From: an uncultured Oscillospiraceae bacterium
Lineage (GTDB): Bacteria; Bacillota; Clostridia; Oscillospirales; Oscillospiraceae
Assembly (NCBI GenBank): GCA_934573735.1
Contig: CAKTMC010000001.1
Location: 1-64,000, forward strand
Direction: 5' to 3'
DNA length: 64,000 bases
A program made the translations under genes and the position numbers. The notes beneath the pieces are model-generated. The model saw nothing but the letters and a program-made list of their open reading frames with translations. It ran no database searches and was not told the origin of the DNA. Positions 41,919 to 50,740 of the stretch are shown here, piece after piece (the first letter of the stretch is position 1; the number at the start of each line of letters is the position of its first letter).

Positions 41919-42808
41919 TAGAGATACGAGGTCTTGTCAAGAGCTATGGGAGCTTTCGCGCGCTGGACGGGCTTGACGCAACGGTGCCGAAGGGCGCAGT
42001 CTACGGGCTTGTCGGGCCGAACGGCGCAGGCAAATCGACGCTGATACGCCATCTTGCGGGCATTTACCGGCAGGACGCGGGCGAGCTGCTTATAGACAGT
42101 GAGCCGGTGTATGAAAATCCCGCCGTAAAAGGCCGCATTGCCTACATACCCGACGATGTGTTTTACTTCGGTCAGGCCGGTGTCGGTGATATGATGCGCT
42201 TTTACCGCGATATGTACCGCAGCTTTGATAAGCAGCGCTTTGACACGCTCGGCGAGCTTTTCCATATCGACCCCAAGCTCCCGATACGCCGACTTTCCAA
42301 GGGTATGCAAAAGCAGGCGGCCTTCTGGCTTGCGCTGTCTATACGACCGGAAATACTTATTCTTGACGAGCCGGTGGACGGGCTTGACCCGGTCATGCGC
42401 CGTCAGGTCTGGCGTGAGCTGCTGCACGATGTAAGCGAAAACGGCACTACCGTGCTTGTCTCCTCGCACAATCTACGTGAGCTTGAGGACGTGTGTGACC
42501 GCGTCGGCATTATGAATAAGGGGCGTATGCTGCTTGAAAAGAGCCTGTCTGAGCTGCAGGACGAGCTTGTCAAGGTGCAGCTTGCCTTTGCCGACGGCGG
42601 AGAGCTTCCCGAGGGGCTTGAGATACTGCACAGCTCCTCGATGGGCAGGCTTCGTCAGCTTATTCTGCGCGGGGACGCAGAGGAGATACGCTCTCGCCTT
42701 GAGGCGGCAAAGCCGCTCTTTGTCGATACCGTACCGCTGACGCTTGAGGAAATATTTATCTATGAGCTGGGAGGGGCTGAGGATGAGATCAAGGATATCG
42801 TGCTTTGA
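41915..42808 (+). CDS. ABC transporter ATP-binding protein
   Basis: A 297-residue ATPase: Walker A GPNGAGKST (about 36), signature RLSKGMQKQ, Walker B LILDEPVDGLD, switch SSHNLRE. The C-terminal 80 residues form an accessory domain. It pairs with the membrane protein encoded next and resembles YtrB/EcsA-type exporters that respond to cell-envelope stress or antibiotics. Translationally coupled to the GntR gene. Confidence 0.94.
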   Translation: MIEIRGLVKSYGSFRALDGLDATVPKGAVYGLVGPNGAGKSTLIRHLAGIYRQDAGELLIDSEPVYENPAVKGRIAYIPDDVFYFGQAGVGDMMRFYRDMYRSFDKQRFDTLGELFHIDPKLPIRRLSKGMQKQAAFWLALSIRPEILILDEPVDGLDPVMRRQVWRELLHDVSENGTTVLVSSHNLRELEDVCDRVGIMNKGRMLLEKSLSELQDELVKVQLAFADGGELPEGLEILHSSSMGRLRQLILRGDAEEIRSRLEAAKPLFVDTVPLTLEEIFIYELGGAEDEIKDIVL

Positions 42809-44615
42809 CATGGGCATTGCCCGCAACCTCGCCCGGCGATACTGGCCGCTTTGGGCGGCATATCTCGCGGCGATGACGGTATTTTTCCCTCTGGAGCTTA
42901 CGGCATGGGGCGTGTCGAACTATGCGGAGGCAAATGCGCGGGTGCTAACCTGCGCGCTCAACTGCGCCCGGGTCGCCATTCCCGCCGGCGCTGCCATGGC
43001 CATGGCCATGTTCAGCTTCATGTATTCAAGCCGCAGCGTGAGCATGATGTGCTCTCTGCCCATACGCAGAGAGACGATGTACCTGACGGCGCTGCTTTGC
43101 GGGCTGCTGCCGATGCTGCTGGCCGATGTCATCGCGGTAATAATGGGCGCCGTCGTCGTGTCCGGCTGGGCATATGTAGAGCCCTCGGTTCTGGCGCAGG
43201 CGCTGGGCATAATCGTGATGGAGACCGTCGCATTTTACGGCTTTGCCGTATTCTGCGCTCAGCTCACGGGCAATCTGCTCGTTTTGCCGCTTGTGTATCT
43301 TCTGCTCAACGTGTCCGTGTACGCGATGGAGCTCGGCATAAGATATCTCCTGAGTAACTTTGTCTACGGCATGACCGGCAGCATCTGCACGCTTACGGCG
43401 CTCTCTCCGATAATCTATATGCTGAACATCATAAGCGTCTCATGGAACAACAGCGGCACCGCGGACGTCACGGTCGAGGGCAGCAGCGTCAATATGCCGC
43501 AGCAGCGCGGCTGGACGATTCACGGGCTAACGCCGCTCTATGTCTACTGCGCGGCAGGCATACTGCTTGCGCTGCTCGCTCTGCTGCTCTACAGGCGGCG
43601 GCGCATGGAAACTGCGACGGATGCCGTTGCGATACCGCTGCTGCGCCCGCTGTTCAAGTATTGCATGAGCCTCGGCGGGGCCGTTGTTTTCACCTATCTC
43701 ATATACGCAAATTTCGGGCTGCGCCATGCCTTTGTCGGGCTTTCCGAGGCCTTCGTGCTCTTTACGCTCATGGCCGTCGGCGCCGCCATCGGCTACTATC
43801 TTGCAAAGATGCTGATTGAAAAGACTCTGCGCGTATTTTCCGGCAAGCCGCTCGGGCTTTTTGTATCCATAGGCATTATCGCCTGCTTTATCTTCTCCTG
43901 GGAGCTTGACCTCTACGGCTATGAGCGCCGCGTCCCGGAGCTTGACGAGGTCGAGGCCGTCACCCTCACCTCGCCGTACTATTACATTAAAAACGGCAGA
44001 CTCTGCGAGGAGGAGAACATAGCGCAGGTGCTCAAGCTGCATCAGCGCATGATAAACGAGAAAAAGAGCTATGAGCGCCGCAACTACGAGCGCTATGACG
44101 GCATTTGGTTCACCCTCAAATATGAGCTCAAGGACGGAGGAAGGCTTGAGCGCAATTATTATCTGCTTGAGACGGCGGCGGAGCTGGAGGACAAAAACTC
44201 CGAGATATGGCTTGTGCAGGATATTCTGCGAAGCAGCGAGTTTATCCGAAACTCCTACGCGATTTCAAGCCCCGTCACGCCGCAGACGATAGAGAGTGCC
44301 TACATATATTATTATAATGTCGGCAGCAGTTATCGCAGCACGCATATAGAGCTCAGCGCCGAGGATGCATACGAGCTTTATACCGAGTGTATGCTGCCGG
44401 ACATGGAGGACGGCAATCTGGGCTTTTTGTGTATCGTGCCGCAGGCGGAATATGAAATGAGCATATCCATATGCGTGCGCCGCACCGACGCCGCCTTTGA
44501 TTGGATCGAGGTCGGCGTATCGGAGGAGAGCACGCGGACCTTGGAGTGGATGCGCAGGAGCTGCCCGGAGCTGGCTCCCTTCTTTGAAAACGAAGTAAAC
44601 GGCGCAGCTTCCTGA
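42783..44615 (+). CDS. ABC transporter permease with extracellular domain
   Basis: A 610-residue membrane protein with several helices in the first 400 residues (about 15-35, 60-80, 100-135, 140-160, 175-200, 250-275, 300-330, 360-380), then a hydrophilic C-terminal domain of about 220 residues likely outside the membrane. It is the partner of the preceding ATPase. I place the start at ATG 42783 (GGAGGGG upstream), overlapping the ATPase gene by 26 bases; earlier in-frame ATGs lie deeper inside it. The substrate is unknown. Confidence 0.85.
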   Translation: MRSRISCFDMGIARNLARRYWPLWAAYLAAMTVFFPLELTAWGVSNYAEANARVLTCALNCARVAIPAGAAMAMAMFSFMYSSRSVSMMCSLPIRRETMYLTALLCGLLPMLLADVIAVIMGAVVVSGWAYVEPSVLAQALGIIVMETVAFYGFAVFCAQLTGNLLVLPLVYLLLNVSVYAMELGIRYLLSNFVYGMTGSICTLTALSPIIYMLNIISVSWNNSGTADVTVEGSSVNMPQQRGWTIHGLTPLYVYCAAGILLALLALLLYRRRRMETATDAVAIPLLRPLFKYCMSLGGAVVFTYLIYANFGLRHAFVGLSEAFVLFTLMAVGAAIGYYLAKMLIEKTLRVFSGKPLGLFVSIGIIACFIFSWELDLYGYERRVPELDEVEAVTLTSPYYYIKNGRLCEEENIAQVLKLHQRMINEKKSYERRNYERYDGIWFTLKYELKDGGRLERNYYLLETAAELEDKNSEIWLVQDILRSSEFIRNSYAISSPVTPQTIESAYIYYYNVGSSYRSTHIELSAEDAYELYTECMLPDMEDGNLGFLCIVPQAEYEMSISICVRRTDAAFDWIEVGVSEESTRTLEWMRRSCPELAPFFENEVNGAAS

Positions 44616-44754
44616 CAAGCCGGAAAATGCCCCGCCGCGGACAGGTGGTCATAAGACAGTTTCATAAAGCCACATGATAGGATTAAACAAAGCAATAGGT
44701 CGGAATGATAAAGGGCGCACTTCTATACACCCTTCGGTGTACCGCGCGAGCATC

Positions 44755-45045
44755 CCTTGCCTCTCCCTTTGGGAGAGGTGGCCGAGCGCAGCGAGGACGG
44801 AGAGGGCAAACAATGACCATACCAAAAGACAACACCCAATTAGAAAATGCCCGACGGCTTTGCAGGGAGATGACACCCCACGAACGTAAGCTCTGGTATC
44901 TTTTTCTCCGCAAATATCCAGTAAAAATTTACAAGCAGCGGATTATAGGCAGATTCATTGTGGACTTTTACTGCGCTTCGGCCAGAAAGGCTGCAAGACC
45001 CTCTCAGTCACCTGCGGTGACAGCTCTCCCAAGGGGAGAGCCAAG
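44755..45045. repeat. Dispersed repeat, split copy D
   Basis: The left half (44755-44807) has CTCCCTTTGGGAGAGGTGG and GAGCGCAGCGAGGACGGAG. The right half (45000-45045) has TCTCAGTCACCTGCGGTGAC and CTCCCAAGGGGAG, clearly related to the copy B end at 24140-24185. The halves flank the DUF559 fragment. Confidence 0.7.
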
Positions 45046-45124
45046 GGGTTGTACTCTTTACATAGTATGTTGCATAAGAAATGGAGCGTGTCTTTATCGA
45101 TACGCTCCATTGACTGTTTTATGA
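44813..45124 (+). pseudogene. Truncated DUF559 endonuclease-like gene
   Basis: The first 60 residues (MTIPKDNT..., MTPHERKLWYLFLR, YKQRIIGRFIVDFYC) match the start of DUF559, a PD-(D/E)xK-like nuclease family related to very-short-patch repair enzymes. Normally this continues to a catalytic Glu strand and a long helix. Here, after about residue 61 (YCASARK), the frame runs into the right half of the dispersed repeat and yields unrelated residues to a stop at 45124. GGAG precedes the ATG. The nuclease is therefore almost certainly inactive. Confidence 0.8.
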
Positions 45125-45298
45125 GCACCCTTGCAGCTGCGGCGGGGCATTTTCCCTCTCATTCACAAAATCATTTCCGATTGTTCAAAAATATTTGCGC
45201 ATTTGTTCATTTGGAGTACATAAATGCATTGTATCTTATAATCACAAACAAAAGCAAGGCACAAAGCCAAGCCCCATAAGCCAAAAGAGGTCTTTAAT

Positions 45299-46732
45299 AT
45301 GTACGAGCCTGAAGAAAGCAAGCCTATCGAACAGCAGGCAAATGATAACAGCGAAAATCCCATGCAGGACAACACAGACCGCGTAAACGGCGAGTACCAT
45401 TACAAAAACGGATTTACCCAAAAGATTTATTCCGATGCGCACTATGTTCCCGCAGACGAGAGCACAACTCCCCCCAGATACTATACTCCCCCCGAGAAGC
45501 AGGAGAAGGCTCCGAAGGAGCCCAAGACTCCACCGGCTGACAGCGGCAGGAAGCACGGCTTCCTCAAGCTTGCCTGTCTCGCGCTTGTATGCGCACTGCT
45601 CGGCGGACTTTGCGGCGGCGCGATCGCCGAAAGCCGAATAAACGACAGACTGACAGCCATTGAGGACAGCATGAGCACCGACACCCCGGCGCAGACCCCC
45701 GTGGTCAGCACCTCCGGCTCCACCATCTCCGCCGCCTCCTCCGGCAGTCTGAGCTGGTCTGAGATAAATGCTCTGGCAAGTCAGCAGGTAGTCGGCGTGA
45801 CCACCAATATTACTTATACGAATTTCTTCGGTCAGACGAGCTCCTCCGCAGTTTCCGGCTCCGGCTTCATCATCAGCTCGGACGGCTACATTCTCACCAA
45901 TTACCACGTTATCGAAACGGCATATCAGCAAAACTGCTCCCTCTATGTCATGACCCATGACGGCACGCGCTACGATGCTACAATAGTCGGCGTTGAGGCT
46001 GACAATGACATCGCCGTTTTGAAGATAGACGCTACCGGGCTCACTCCCGCGACTCTCGGCAACAGCGACAGCATTACGGTCGGTGACGAGATTTGTGCGG
46101 TAGGCAATCCGCTCGGTGAGCTTGAGTTCACCTCCACCTTCGGTCGCGTGAGTGCGCTTGACCGCCTCATCACCACCGAGGAGAGCGGCAGCGCCATCAA
46201 TATGTTCCAGATAGACGCGGCGGTCAACTCCGGTAACTCCGGCGGCCCCGTGTACAATACCAAGGGCGAGGTCATCGGCATCGTGACCGCAAAGTACAGC
46301 TCCACCGGTGTGGAGGGTCTGGGCTTTGCGATACCGATAAATGATGCGGCAAGCATCGCAAACGACCTGATAACCAAGGGCTACGTCAGCGGCAAGGCTC
46401 ATATGGGCGTGCGTATCGACCAGAGATACACCTCCGCGTACAGCCAGTATTACAATATGCCCGAGGGCGCGTATGTCTACTCCGTTGAGAGCGGAAGCTG
46501 CGCCGAGACCGCAGGGCTTCGCGCAGGCGATATCATCACCAAGCTCGGCGAGAGCGAGGTCAAGAGCTATACCGATCTCAGCCATGCTATCAAGCAGTTC
46601 TCCGCAGGCGACACGACAGAGCTTGTCGTGTACCGTGCCGGTGAGACCATCACCCTGAGCCTCACCTTTGACGAGGAGGTGCCGGAGAATACCGCCGGCT
46701 CCGCCCCGGCCGTCCCGGGACAGACTCCCTGA
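45299..46732 (+). CDS. htrA: HtrA/DegP-type membrane-anchored serine protease
   Basis: A 477-residue protease. A cytoplasmic N-terminal tail (about 1-85, rich in P, E and K), one membrane helix (about 88-110), a trypsin-like domain with catalytic H203 (TNYHVIE), Asp in DNDIAVLKID (about 240) and S314 (GNSGGP), and one PDZ domain (about 365-455). It degrades or refolds damaged exported proteins outside the membrane. This is the S1C layout of Gram-positive HtrA. A TATAAT box at 45237-45242 lies upstream without a clear -35. A terminator follows. Confidence 0.94.
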   Translation: MYEPEESKPIEQQANDNSENPMQDNTDRVNGEYHYKNGFTQKIYSDAHYVPADESTTPPRYYTPPEKQEKAPKEPKTPPADSGRKHGFLKLACLALVCALLGGLCGGAIAESRINDRLTAIEDSMSTDTPAQTPVVSTSGSTISAASSGSLSWSEINALASQQVVGVTTNITYTNFFGQTSSSAVSGSGFIISSDGYILTNYHVIETAYQQNCSLYVMTHDGTRYDATIVGVEADNDIAVLKIDATGLTPATLGNSDSITVGDEICAVGNPLGELEFTSTFGRVSALDRLITTEESGSAINMFQIDAAVNSGNSGGPVYNTKGEVIGIVTAKYSSTGVEGLGFAIPINDAASIANDLITKGYVSGKAHMGVRIDQRYTSAYSQYYNMPEGAYVYSVESGSCAETAGLRAGDIITKLGESEVKSYTDLSHAIKQFSAGDTTELVVYRAGETITLSLTFDEEVPENTAGSAPAVPGQTP

Positions 46733-46796
46733 ACGGAATCTTAATTTGCTACTTTTCTACTCCTATAAATCCTCTCTTTTCTCCCAAAACGAAGGG

Positions 46797-46826
46797 CCGC
46801 ACGGAAACGTGCGGTTCTTTGTTTTT
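46797..46826 (+). terminator. Terminator after htrA
   Basis: CCGCACG-GAAA-CGTGCGG followed by TTCTTTGTTTTTG. Confidence 0.85.
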
Positions 46827-46888
46827 GTCCGTTTTTCGGCGCTGCAAGGCAATTTTTGCTTTATTTCCCGGCTTTGGGGAAATAGGGC

Positions 46889-46916
46889 TTGATTTTTACG
46901 GAATTTCCTGTAGAAT
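46889..46916 (+). promoter_or_regulatory. Promoter of the phosphoribosyltransferase gene
   Basis: TTGATT (46889-46894) and TAGAAT (46911-46916), 16 bases apart. Confidence 0.65.
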
Positions 46917-46957
46917 AGAAAGGTATTATAGTTTACTTCTTTCAGGAGGAATAAAAA

Positions 46958-47512
46958 ATGACTTACGAGATGGACATTGCCGGCTTGAAACGCGAGCTGC
47001 CCCTGTGCAAGGTCAGTGACGACCTGTACATCGGCGCTTTTGTCATGTTCGGCGATGTCGAGCTGACTGTCCACTGTGCTGCGGAGCTGCTCAAGCGCGC
47101 TCCCGAATACGACTACATTATCGCCCCCGAGGCCAAGGCCATCCCCCTGCTCTACGAAATGGCGCGTCAGAGCGGCGCGGAGAAGTATTTCCTCGCGCGC
47201 AAGGGCGCAAAGGCCTATATGACCGGCGTGTTTGAGGTCGAGGTCAAATCCATCACCACCATGAGCATCCAGAAGCTTGTTATCGACACTGCCGACGCCG
47301 AGCTCATCCGCGGCAAGCGTATGCTCATCGTTGACGACGTTATCTCCACCGGCGAGTCTCTGCACGCCATGGAGGAGCTTGTCACCCGTGCCGGCGGCAT
47401 AATTGCCGGTAAGATGGCGGTGCTCGCCGAGGGCGATGCGCAGGAAAGACACGATATCATATGCCTTGCTCCCCTGCCCCTCTTCAATCCCGACGGAAGC
47501 ATAAAGGAATAA
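46958..47512 (+). CDS. Phosphoribosyltransferase family protein (Apt-like)
   Basis: A 184-residue type I PRTase. The PRPP-binding motif MLIVDDVISTGESL is at about 125-138, and the EAKAIPLLYEMA segment near 55 is like adenine phosphoribosyltransferase or xanthine-type enzymes. It probably salvages a purine base with PRPP, but the base is not certain. It is single-gene, with AGGAGG and its own promoter and terminator. Confidence 0.85.
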   Translation: MTYEMDIAGLKRELPLCKVSDDLYIGAFVMFGDVELTVHCAAELLKRAPEYDYIIAPEAKAIPLLYEMARQSGAEKYFLARKGAKAYMTGVFEVEVKSITTMSIQKLVIDTADAELIRGKRMLIVDDVISTGESLHAMEELVTRAGGIIAGKMAVLAEGDAQERHDIICLAPLPLFNPDGSIKE

Positions 47513-47520
47513 AATACTGT

Positions 47521-47553
47521 AAAAATCCCGTAGCCCTTGAGCTACGGGATTTT
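47521..47553. terminator. Bidirectional terminator
   Basis: ATCCCGTAGC pairs with GCTACGGGAT, flanked by AAAA and TTTT, between convergent genes. Confidence 0.9.
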
Positions 47554-47575
47554 CAATATAATAATATAAAAACAC

Positions 47576-48832
47576 TCACATAAGCTCAAGACCGCTGAGA
47601 TAACGGCGCATCATGTCATAGATATGATTGCCCGCCATGCGGCGGATAAAGCTGCGGGTACGCTTGGTGCCGAGGTGCAGCTCCTTTACCCAGGTCTGCT
47701 CCGCCGTCGCCATCGAGACGAACACGGTCCCAACCTCGTGTACGCCGTCCCCGTCTGGACCTGCAAGCCCCGTCACGCCGACGCCGATATCCGTGCCGAT
47801 GATGCGGCGCACGTTCTCCGCCATCTCCTTGGCAACCTCATAGCTCACCGCGCCCTTATCCTCTATCATGTCGCGGTCGATGCCGAGAAGCTTTGCCTTC
47901 GCGCCGTTCGTATAGGTCACGACTCCGCCGAGGAAGAAGGAGCTTGCCCCGGGCATATCGGTAAAGCGCTTGGCAACGTCGCCGCCGGTGCAGCTCTCCG
48001 CGGCGGAAAAGCTCATGTTCTTCTCGCGCAGCAGCTTGAGGACGCTCTGCTCGATGCAGTCCACGTCCACGCCGTACACGAGGTCGCCGAGCTTATCCTC
48101 GATTTGAGCCATGAGGGGACGCAGCATATTCTCCGCCTCCTCCTCGCTGTGCGCCTTGGCGGTCACCTTCAAAAGGCAGTCGCATTCCTTTGCATAGGGC
48201 GCCATGCTGGGATTGCTCATGGCGTTCATCTCGTCGGCAAAGAGCGAGTCAACCGTGCTCTCCCCCATGCCGAAGATGCAGACCGTGTGGGAGACGATTT
48301 TTTCATCGGACAGCCTCTTGAGATAGGGTATCGCGCTCGCTTCGAGCATGATACGGCACTCCTTCGGCGGTCCCGGCAGCATCACGACGACCTTGCCGTC
48401 CTTCTCGAAGGCACAGCCCGGCGCGGTACCGGCAGTATTATGAAACACCGTGCAGCCCTCGGGCAGCAGCGCCTGACGGAAATTATTATCGGTAAGCTTG
48501 TGTCCGATATTTATATAGTCATACAGCGAATTCATCTCGCTCGTATTCTCAACAAGCTCAAGACCGAACTCTGCGGCAAGTATCTGCTTTGTCAAATCAT
48601 CGCAGGTAGGGCCGAGACCGCCGGTAGTGATGATGATATCGGCGCGGCCGCGCGCAATTTTTACGCAGTCGGCAAGCCTTGCGGGATTATCGCCGACGAC
48701 GGTGTGATAAAGCACGTTCAAGCCGATTTTCGACAGCATTTCCGACACGTCGCGCGCATCGGTATTCGTGACGTGACCGAGCAGAAGCTCGGTTCCGACG
48801 GAGATTATCTCGGTATTATAGCACTTACTCAT
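47576..48832 (-). CDS. cinA: CinA: competence/damage-inducible protein, NMN deamidase
   Basis: A 418-residue CinA with both domains: an N-terminal MoCF-like domain (about 5-170, GTELLLG, TTGGLGPTCDD, PGPPKEC) and a C-terminal CinA amidase domain (about 255-415, SFSAAESCTGG, GVTGLAGPDGD). The C-domain deamidates nicotinamide mononucleotide for NAD recycling; the N-domain is an ADP-ribose pyrophosphatase in studied members. ATG 48832 overlaps the thiI stop by eight bases. Confidence 0.95.
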   Translation of the reverse strand: MSKCYNTEIISVGTELLLGHVTNTDARDVSEMLSKIGLNVLYHTVVGDNPARLADCVKIARGRADIIITTGGLGPTCDDLTKQILAAEFGLELVENTSEMNSLYDYINIGHKLTDNNFRQALLPEGCTVFHNTAGTAPGCAFEKDGKVVVMLPGPPKECRIMLEASAIPYLKRLSDEKIVSHTVCIFGMGESTVDSLFADEMNAMSNPSMAPYAKECDCLLKVTAKAHSEEEAENMLRPLMAQIEDKLGDLVYGVDVDCIEQSVLKLLREKNMSFSAAESCTGGDVAKRFTDMPGASSFFLGGVVTYTNGAKAKLLGIDRDMIEDKGAVSYEVAKEMAENVRRIIGTDIGVGVTGLAGPDGDGVHEVGTVFVSMATAEQTWVKELHLGTKRTRSFIRRMAGNHIYDMMRRYLSGLELM

Positions 48833-50000
48833 GTCTAAGCTCCACTTCCTCAAGTCCCTTTATCGCCTCATCCACAAGCGCCTCGATGTCCAGCACGGAC
48901 TCCGCCTGCTCCACCTCGGACAGCTTCGGGCGGGTACGCGGGTGCTTGGGCGTAAATACCGTGCAGCAGTCCTCATAGGGGAGAATGGAGGTTTCAAAGG
49001 TGCCGATTTTCCTTGCGATCGTGATTATTTCTTCCTTGTCCATGCCGATAAGCGGCTGGAGCACCGGCAGGTCGATGACCGCCTGAGTGGAGGCCATTGC
49101 CTCCATGGTCTGGCTTGCGACCTGACCTAAGTTTTCGCCCGTGACTATAGCCTTCGCGCCGTTTTCGCGGGCGACACGCTGAGCAATGCGCATCATAAAG
49201 CGGCGCATGATGAGCGTGAAGTATTCTTCGGGGCACTTGTCGCGTATCTCCTCCTGAATATGCGTGAAGGGCGCTATCTCAAGCGTCATGCGTCCGCAGT
49301 ACTCGGTCAGCATATTGCCAAGCTCGATGACCTTTTCCTTTGCCTGCTCCGAGGTGTAGGGGAAGGAGAAAAAGTGCAGCGGGATAAGGCGCACGCCGCG
49401 CTTTGCTATCATATAGGTCGAAACCGGGCTGTCGATGCCGCCGGAGAGCAGCGTCACCGCCACGCCGTTTGAGCCCACCGGCATACCGCCCGCGCCGGGC
49501 ACGGGAGTTGCATGGACATAGGCTGCAAGGTCGCGCACCTCAATATGCACGACAAGCTCCGGCTCGTGTACATCGACCTCGACCCCGGGGTAGGCCTCGT
49601 TCAGCTCGCCGCCGACGTACTGGCTGAGCTCCACGCTCGTCATCGGGAAGCTCTTGTCGCTGCGCTTGGACTCGACCTTAAAGCTCTTGGCGCGCAGCAT
49701 ATCCTCGCGCAGATAGTCGATGGCGAGCTTTGCTATCGCGTCCTTATCCTTTTCGCAGGCGGCGGCGCGGCTGAGCTTGACGATGCCGAACACCTTTTGC
49801 AGCGCCTCGAACGCCGCATCCATATCCGCGCCGTCCTCCGCGGCCTCAACATAGACCGTGGACTGGAGGCAATACACGCGGAATTTTCCGATGGCTGCAA
49901 GACGGCGGCGGACATTCGCCATGAGCTTTTGCTCAAAGCTCTTGCGGTTGAGTCCCTTGAGCACTATCTCGCCCAGCTTTAGAAGAATTATATCGTTCAT
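48825..50000 (-). CDS. thiI: tRNA 4-thiouridine synthase ThiI
   Basis: A 391-residue ThiI of the short form: ferredoxin-like and THUMP domains (about 1-165) and an adenylating PP-loop domain (SGGIDSPVST about 180). There is no C-terminal rhodanese domain, so sulphur must come from a dedicated cysteine desulphurase, not encoded here. It makes s4U8 in tRNA. I place the start at ATG 50000 (MNDIILLKLGEIVLKG, AAAGGA upstream), not an in-frame ATG at 50060. Coupled to cinA. Confidence 0.95.
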   Translation of the reverse strand: MNDIILLKLGEIVLKGLNRKSFEQKLMANVRRRLAAIGKFRVYCLQSTVYVEAAEDGADMDAAFEALQKVFGIVKLSRAAACEKDKDAIAKLAIDYLREDMLRAKSFKVESKRSDKSFPMTSVELSQYVGGELNEAYPGVEVDVHEPELVVHIEVRDLAAYVHATPVPGAGGMPVGSNGVAVTLLSGGIDSPVSTYMIAKRGVRLIPLHFFSFPYTSEQAKEKVIELGNMLTEYCGRMTLEIAPFTHIQEEIRDKCPEEYFTLIMRRFMMRIAQRVARENGAKAIVTGENLGQVASQTMEAMASTQAVIDLPVLQPLIGMDKEEIITIARKIGTFETSILPYEDCCTVFTPKHPRTRPKLSEVEQAESVLDIEALVDEAIKGLEEVELRHE

Positions 50001-50069
50001 ATGAAAAATATCCTTTCTTTTCACGGTTTCTTTCTTATCAGGTAAGAACCACGACCGCAAAAAGTCTAC

Positions 50070-50738
50070 TCAAAATTTATCGATCGGCAGAAGCGGCCAA
50101 ATCGTGTACAAATTGCAATTGATGAGTTCTTCATCGCAAGAGCTACTGAACAAGTCGTCATCTGAAATAAAATGGGTATATTTTACCTCTGGATTATAGC
50201 CGTTGCCAAGCACAGCAACATAAACTCCGTCACTCGTCGCTATGCACCTGCCATTCATAGCAGATCCATTGGCACACCCCGTATTGTATTTATCAAGTTT
50301 TTGCCACTCTGTATACAGCGCACTGCTTTGGCTCAGATCGTCCAGCAGCGCTCCTATGGTATCATGTGGCATAAACTTGTCCACTATCAGGCACTTTAAA
50401 ATTTCATAGCTATTGCAGTCAAAAAACACAAATGCTCTCGATCCGTTATCAAAAAGCAGCACCGCATATGGCAAATATGATTGCTCATACTCCTGAGGAG
50501 CACGCACACACTCGACCTCAAAGCACTCTGAAAGTTCGTAGAGCGTGTCGAACTTGCACGCCAACTCGGAATCTATCAAGTCATCTGCTAAACCGCTGTC
50601 ATATACGTAGCTGGCTATTTCATCCGCCCGAGCAGTGTTATTGTAATCAACAGCAAACTCGCTTTTTGATGATGCTGTACAGCCCAACAGCAAGCATAAG
50701 AGGAGCATTAAAAGAACGACAACACACCGTTTCTTCAT
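50070..50738 (-). CDS. Unknown lipoprotein
   Basis: A 222-residue protein with a lipoprotein signal peptide ending LLLGC (Cys 20). The mature part is rich in Cys, Asp and Tyr, with no family I recognise. I start at ATG 50738 because AGAGAGG sits at the right distance; ATG 50744 is too close to it. It follows comM by only two bases and is probably cotranscribed. Lower GC than its neighbours suggests separate ancestry. Confidence 0.7.
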   Translation of the reverse strand: MKKRCVVVLLMLLLCLLLGCTASSKSEFAVDYNNTARADEIASYVYDSGLADDLIDSELACKFDTLYELSECFEVECVRAPQEYEQSYLPYAVLLFDNGSRAFVFFDCNSYEILKCLIVDKFMPHDTIGALLDDLSQSSALYTEWQKLDKYNTGCANGSAMNGRCIATSDGVYVAVLGNGYNPEVKYTHFISDDDLFSSSCDEELINCNLYTIWPLLPIDKF

Positions 50739-50740
50739 TC

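Larger units (their letters stand above)
44622..45155. mobile_element. Inverted-repeat element carrying a truncated DUF559 gene
   Basis: Perfect 17-bp terminal inverted repeats (44622-44638 and 45139-45155). The similarity continues imperfectly inward: GGTGGTCATAAGACAGT on the left faces GGTGCTCATAAAACAGT on the right strand. Inside lie the two halves of the dispersed repeat (44755-44807 and 45000-45045) around a DUF559 fragment. No transposase and no clear target duplication are visible. The outer pair also has the form of a terminator stem ending in GCATTTT, so the interior may instead have inserted into a terminator loop. Confidence 0.65.
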
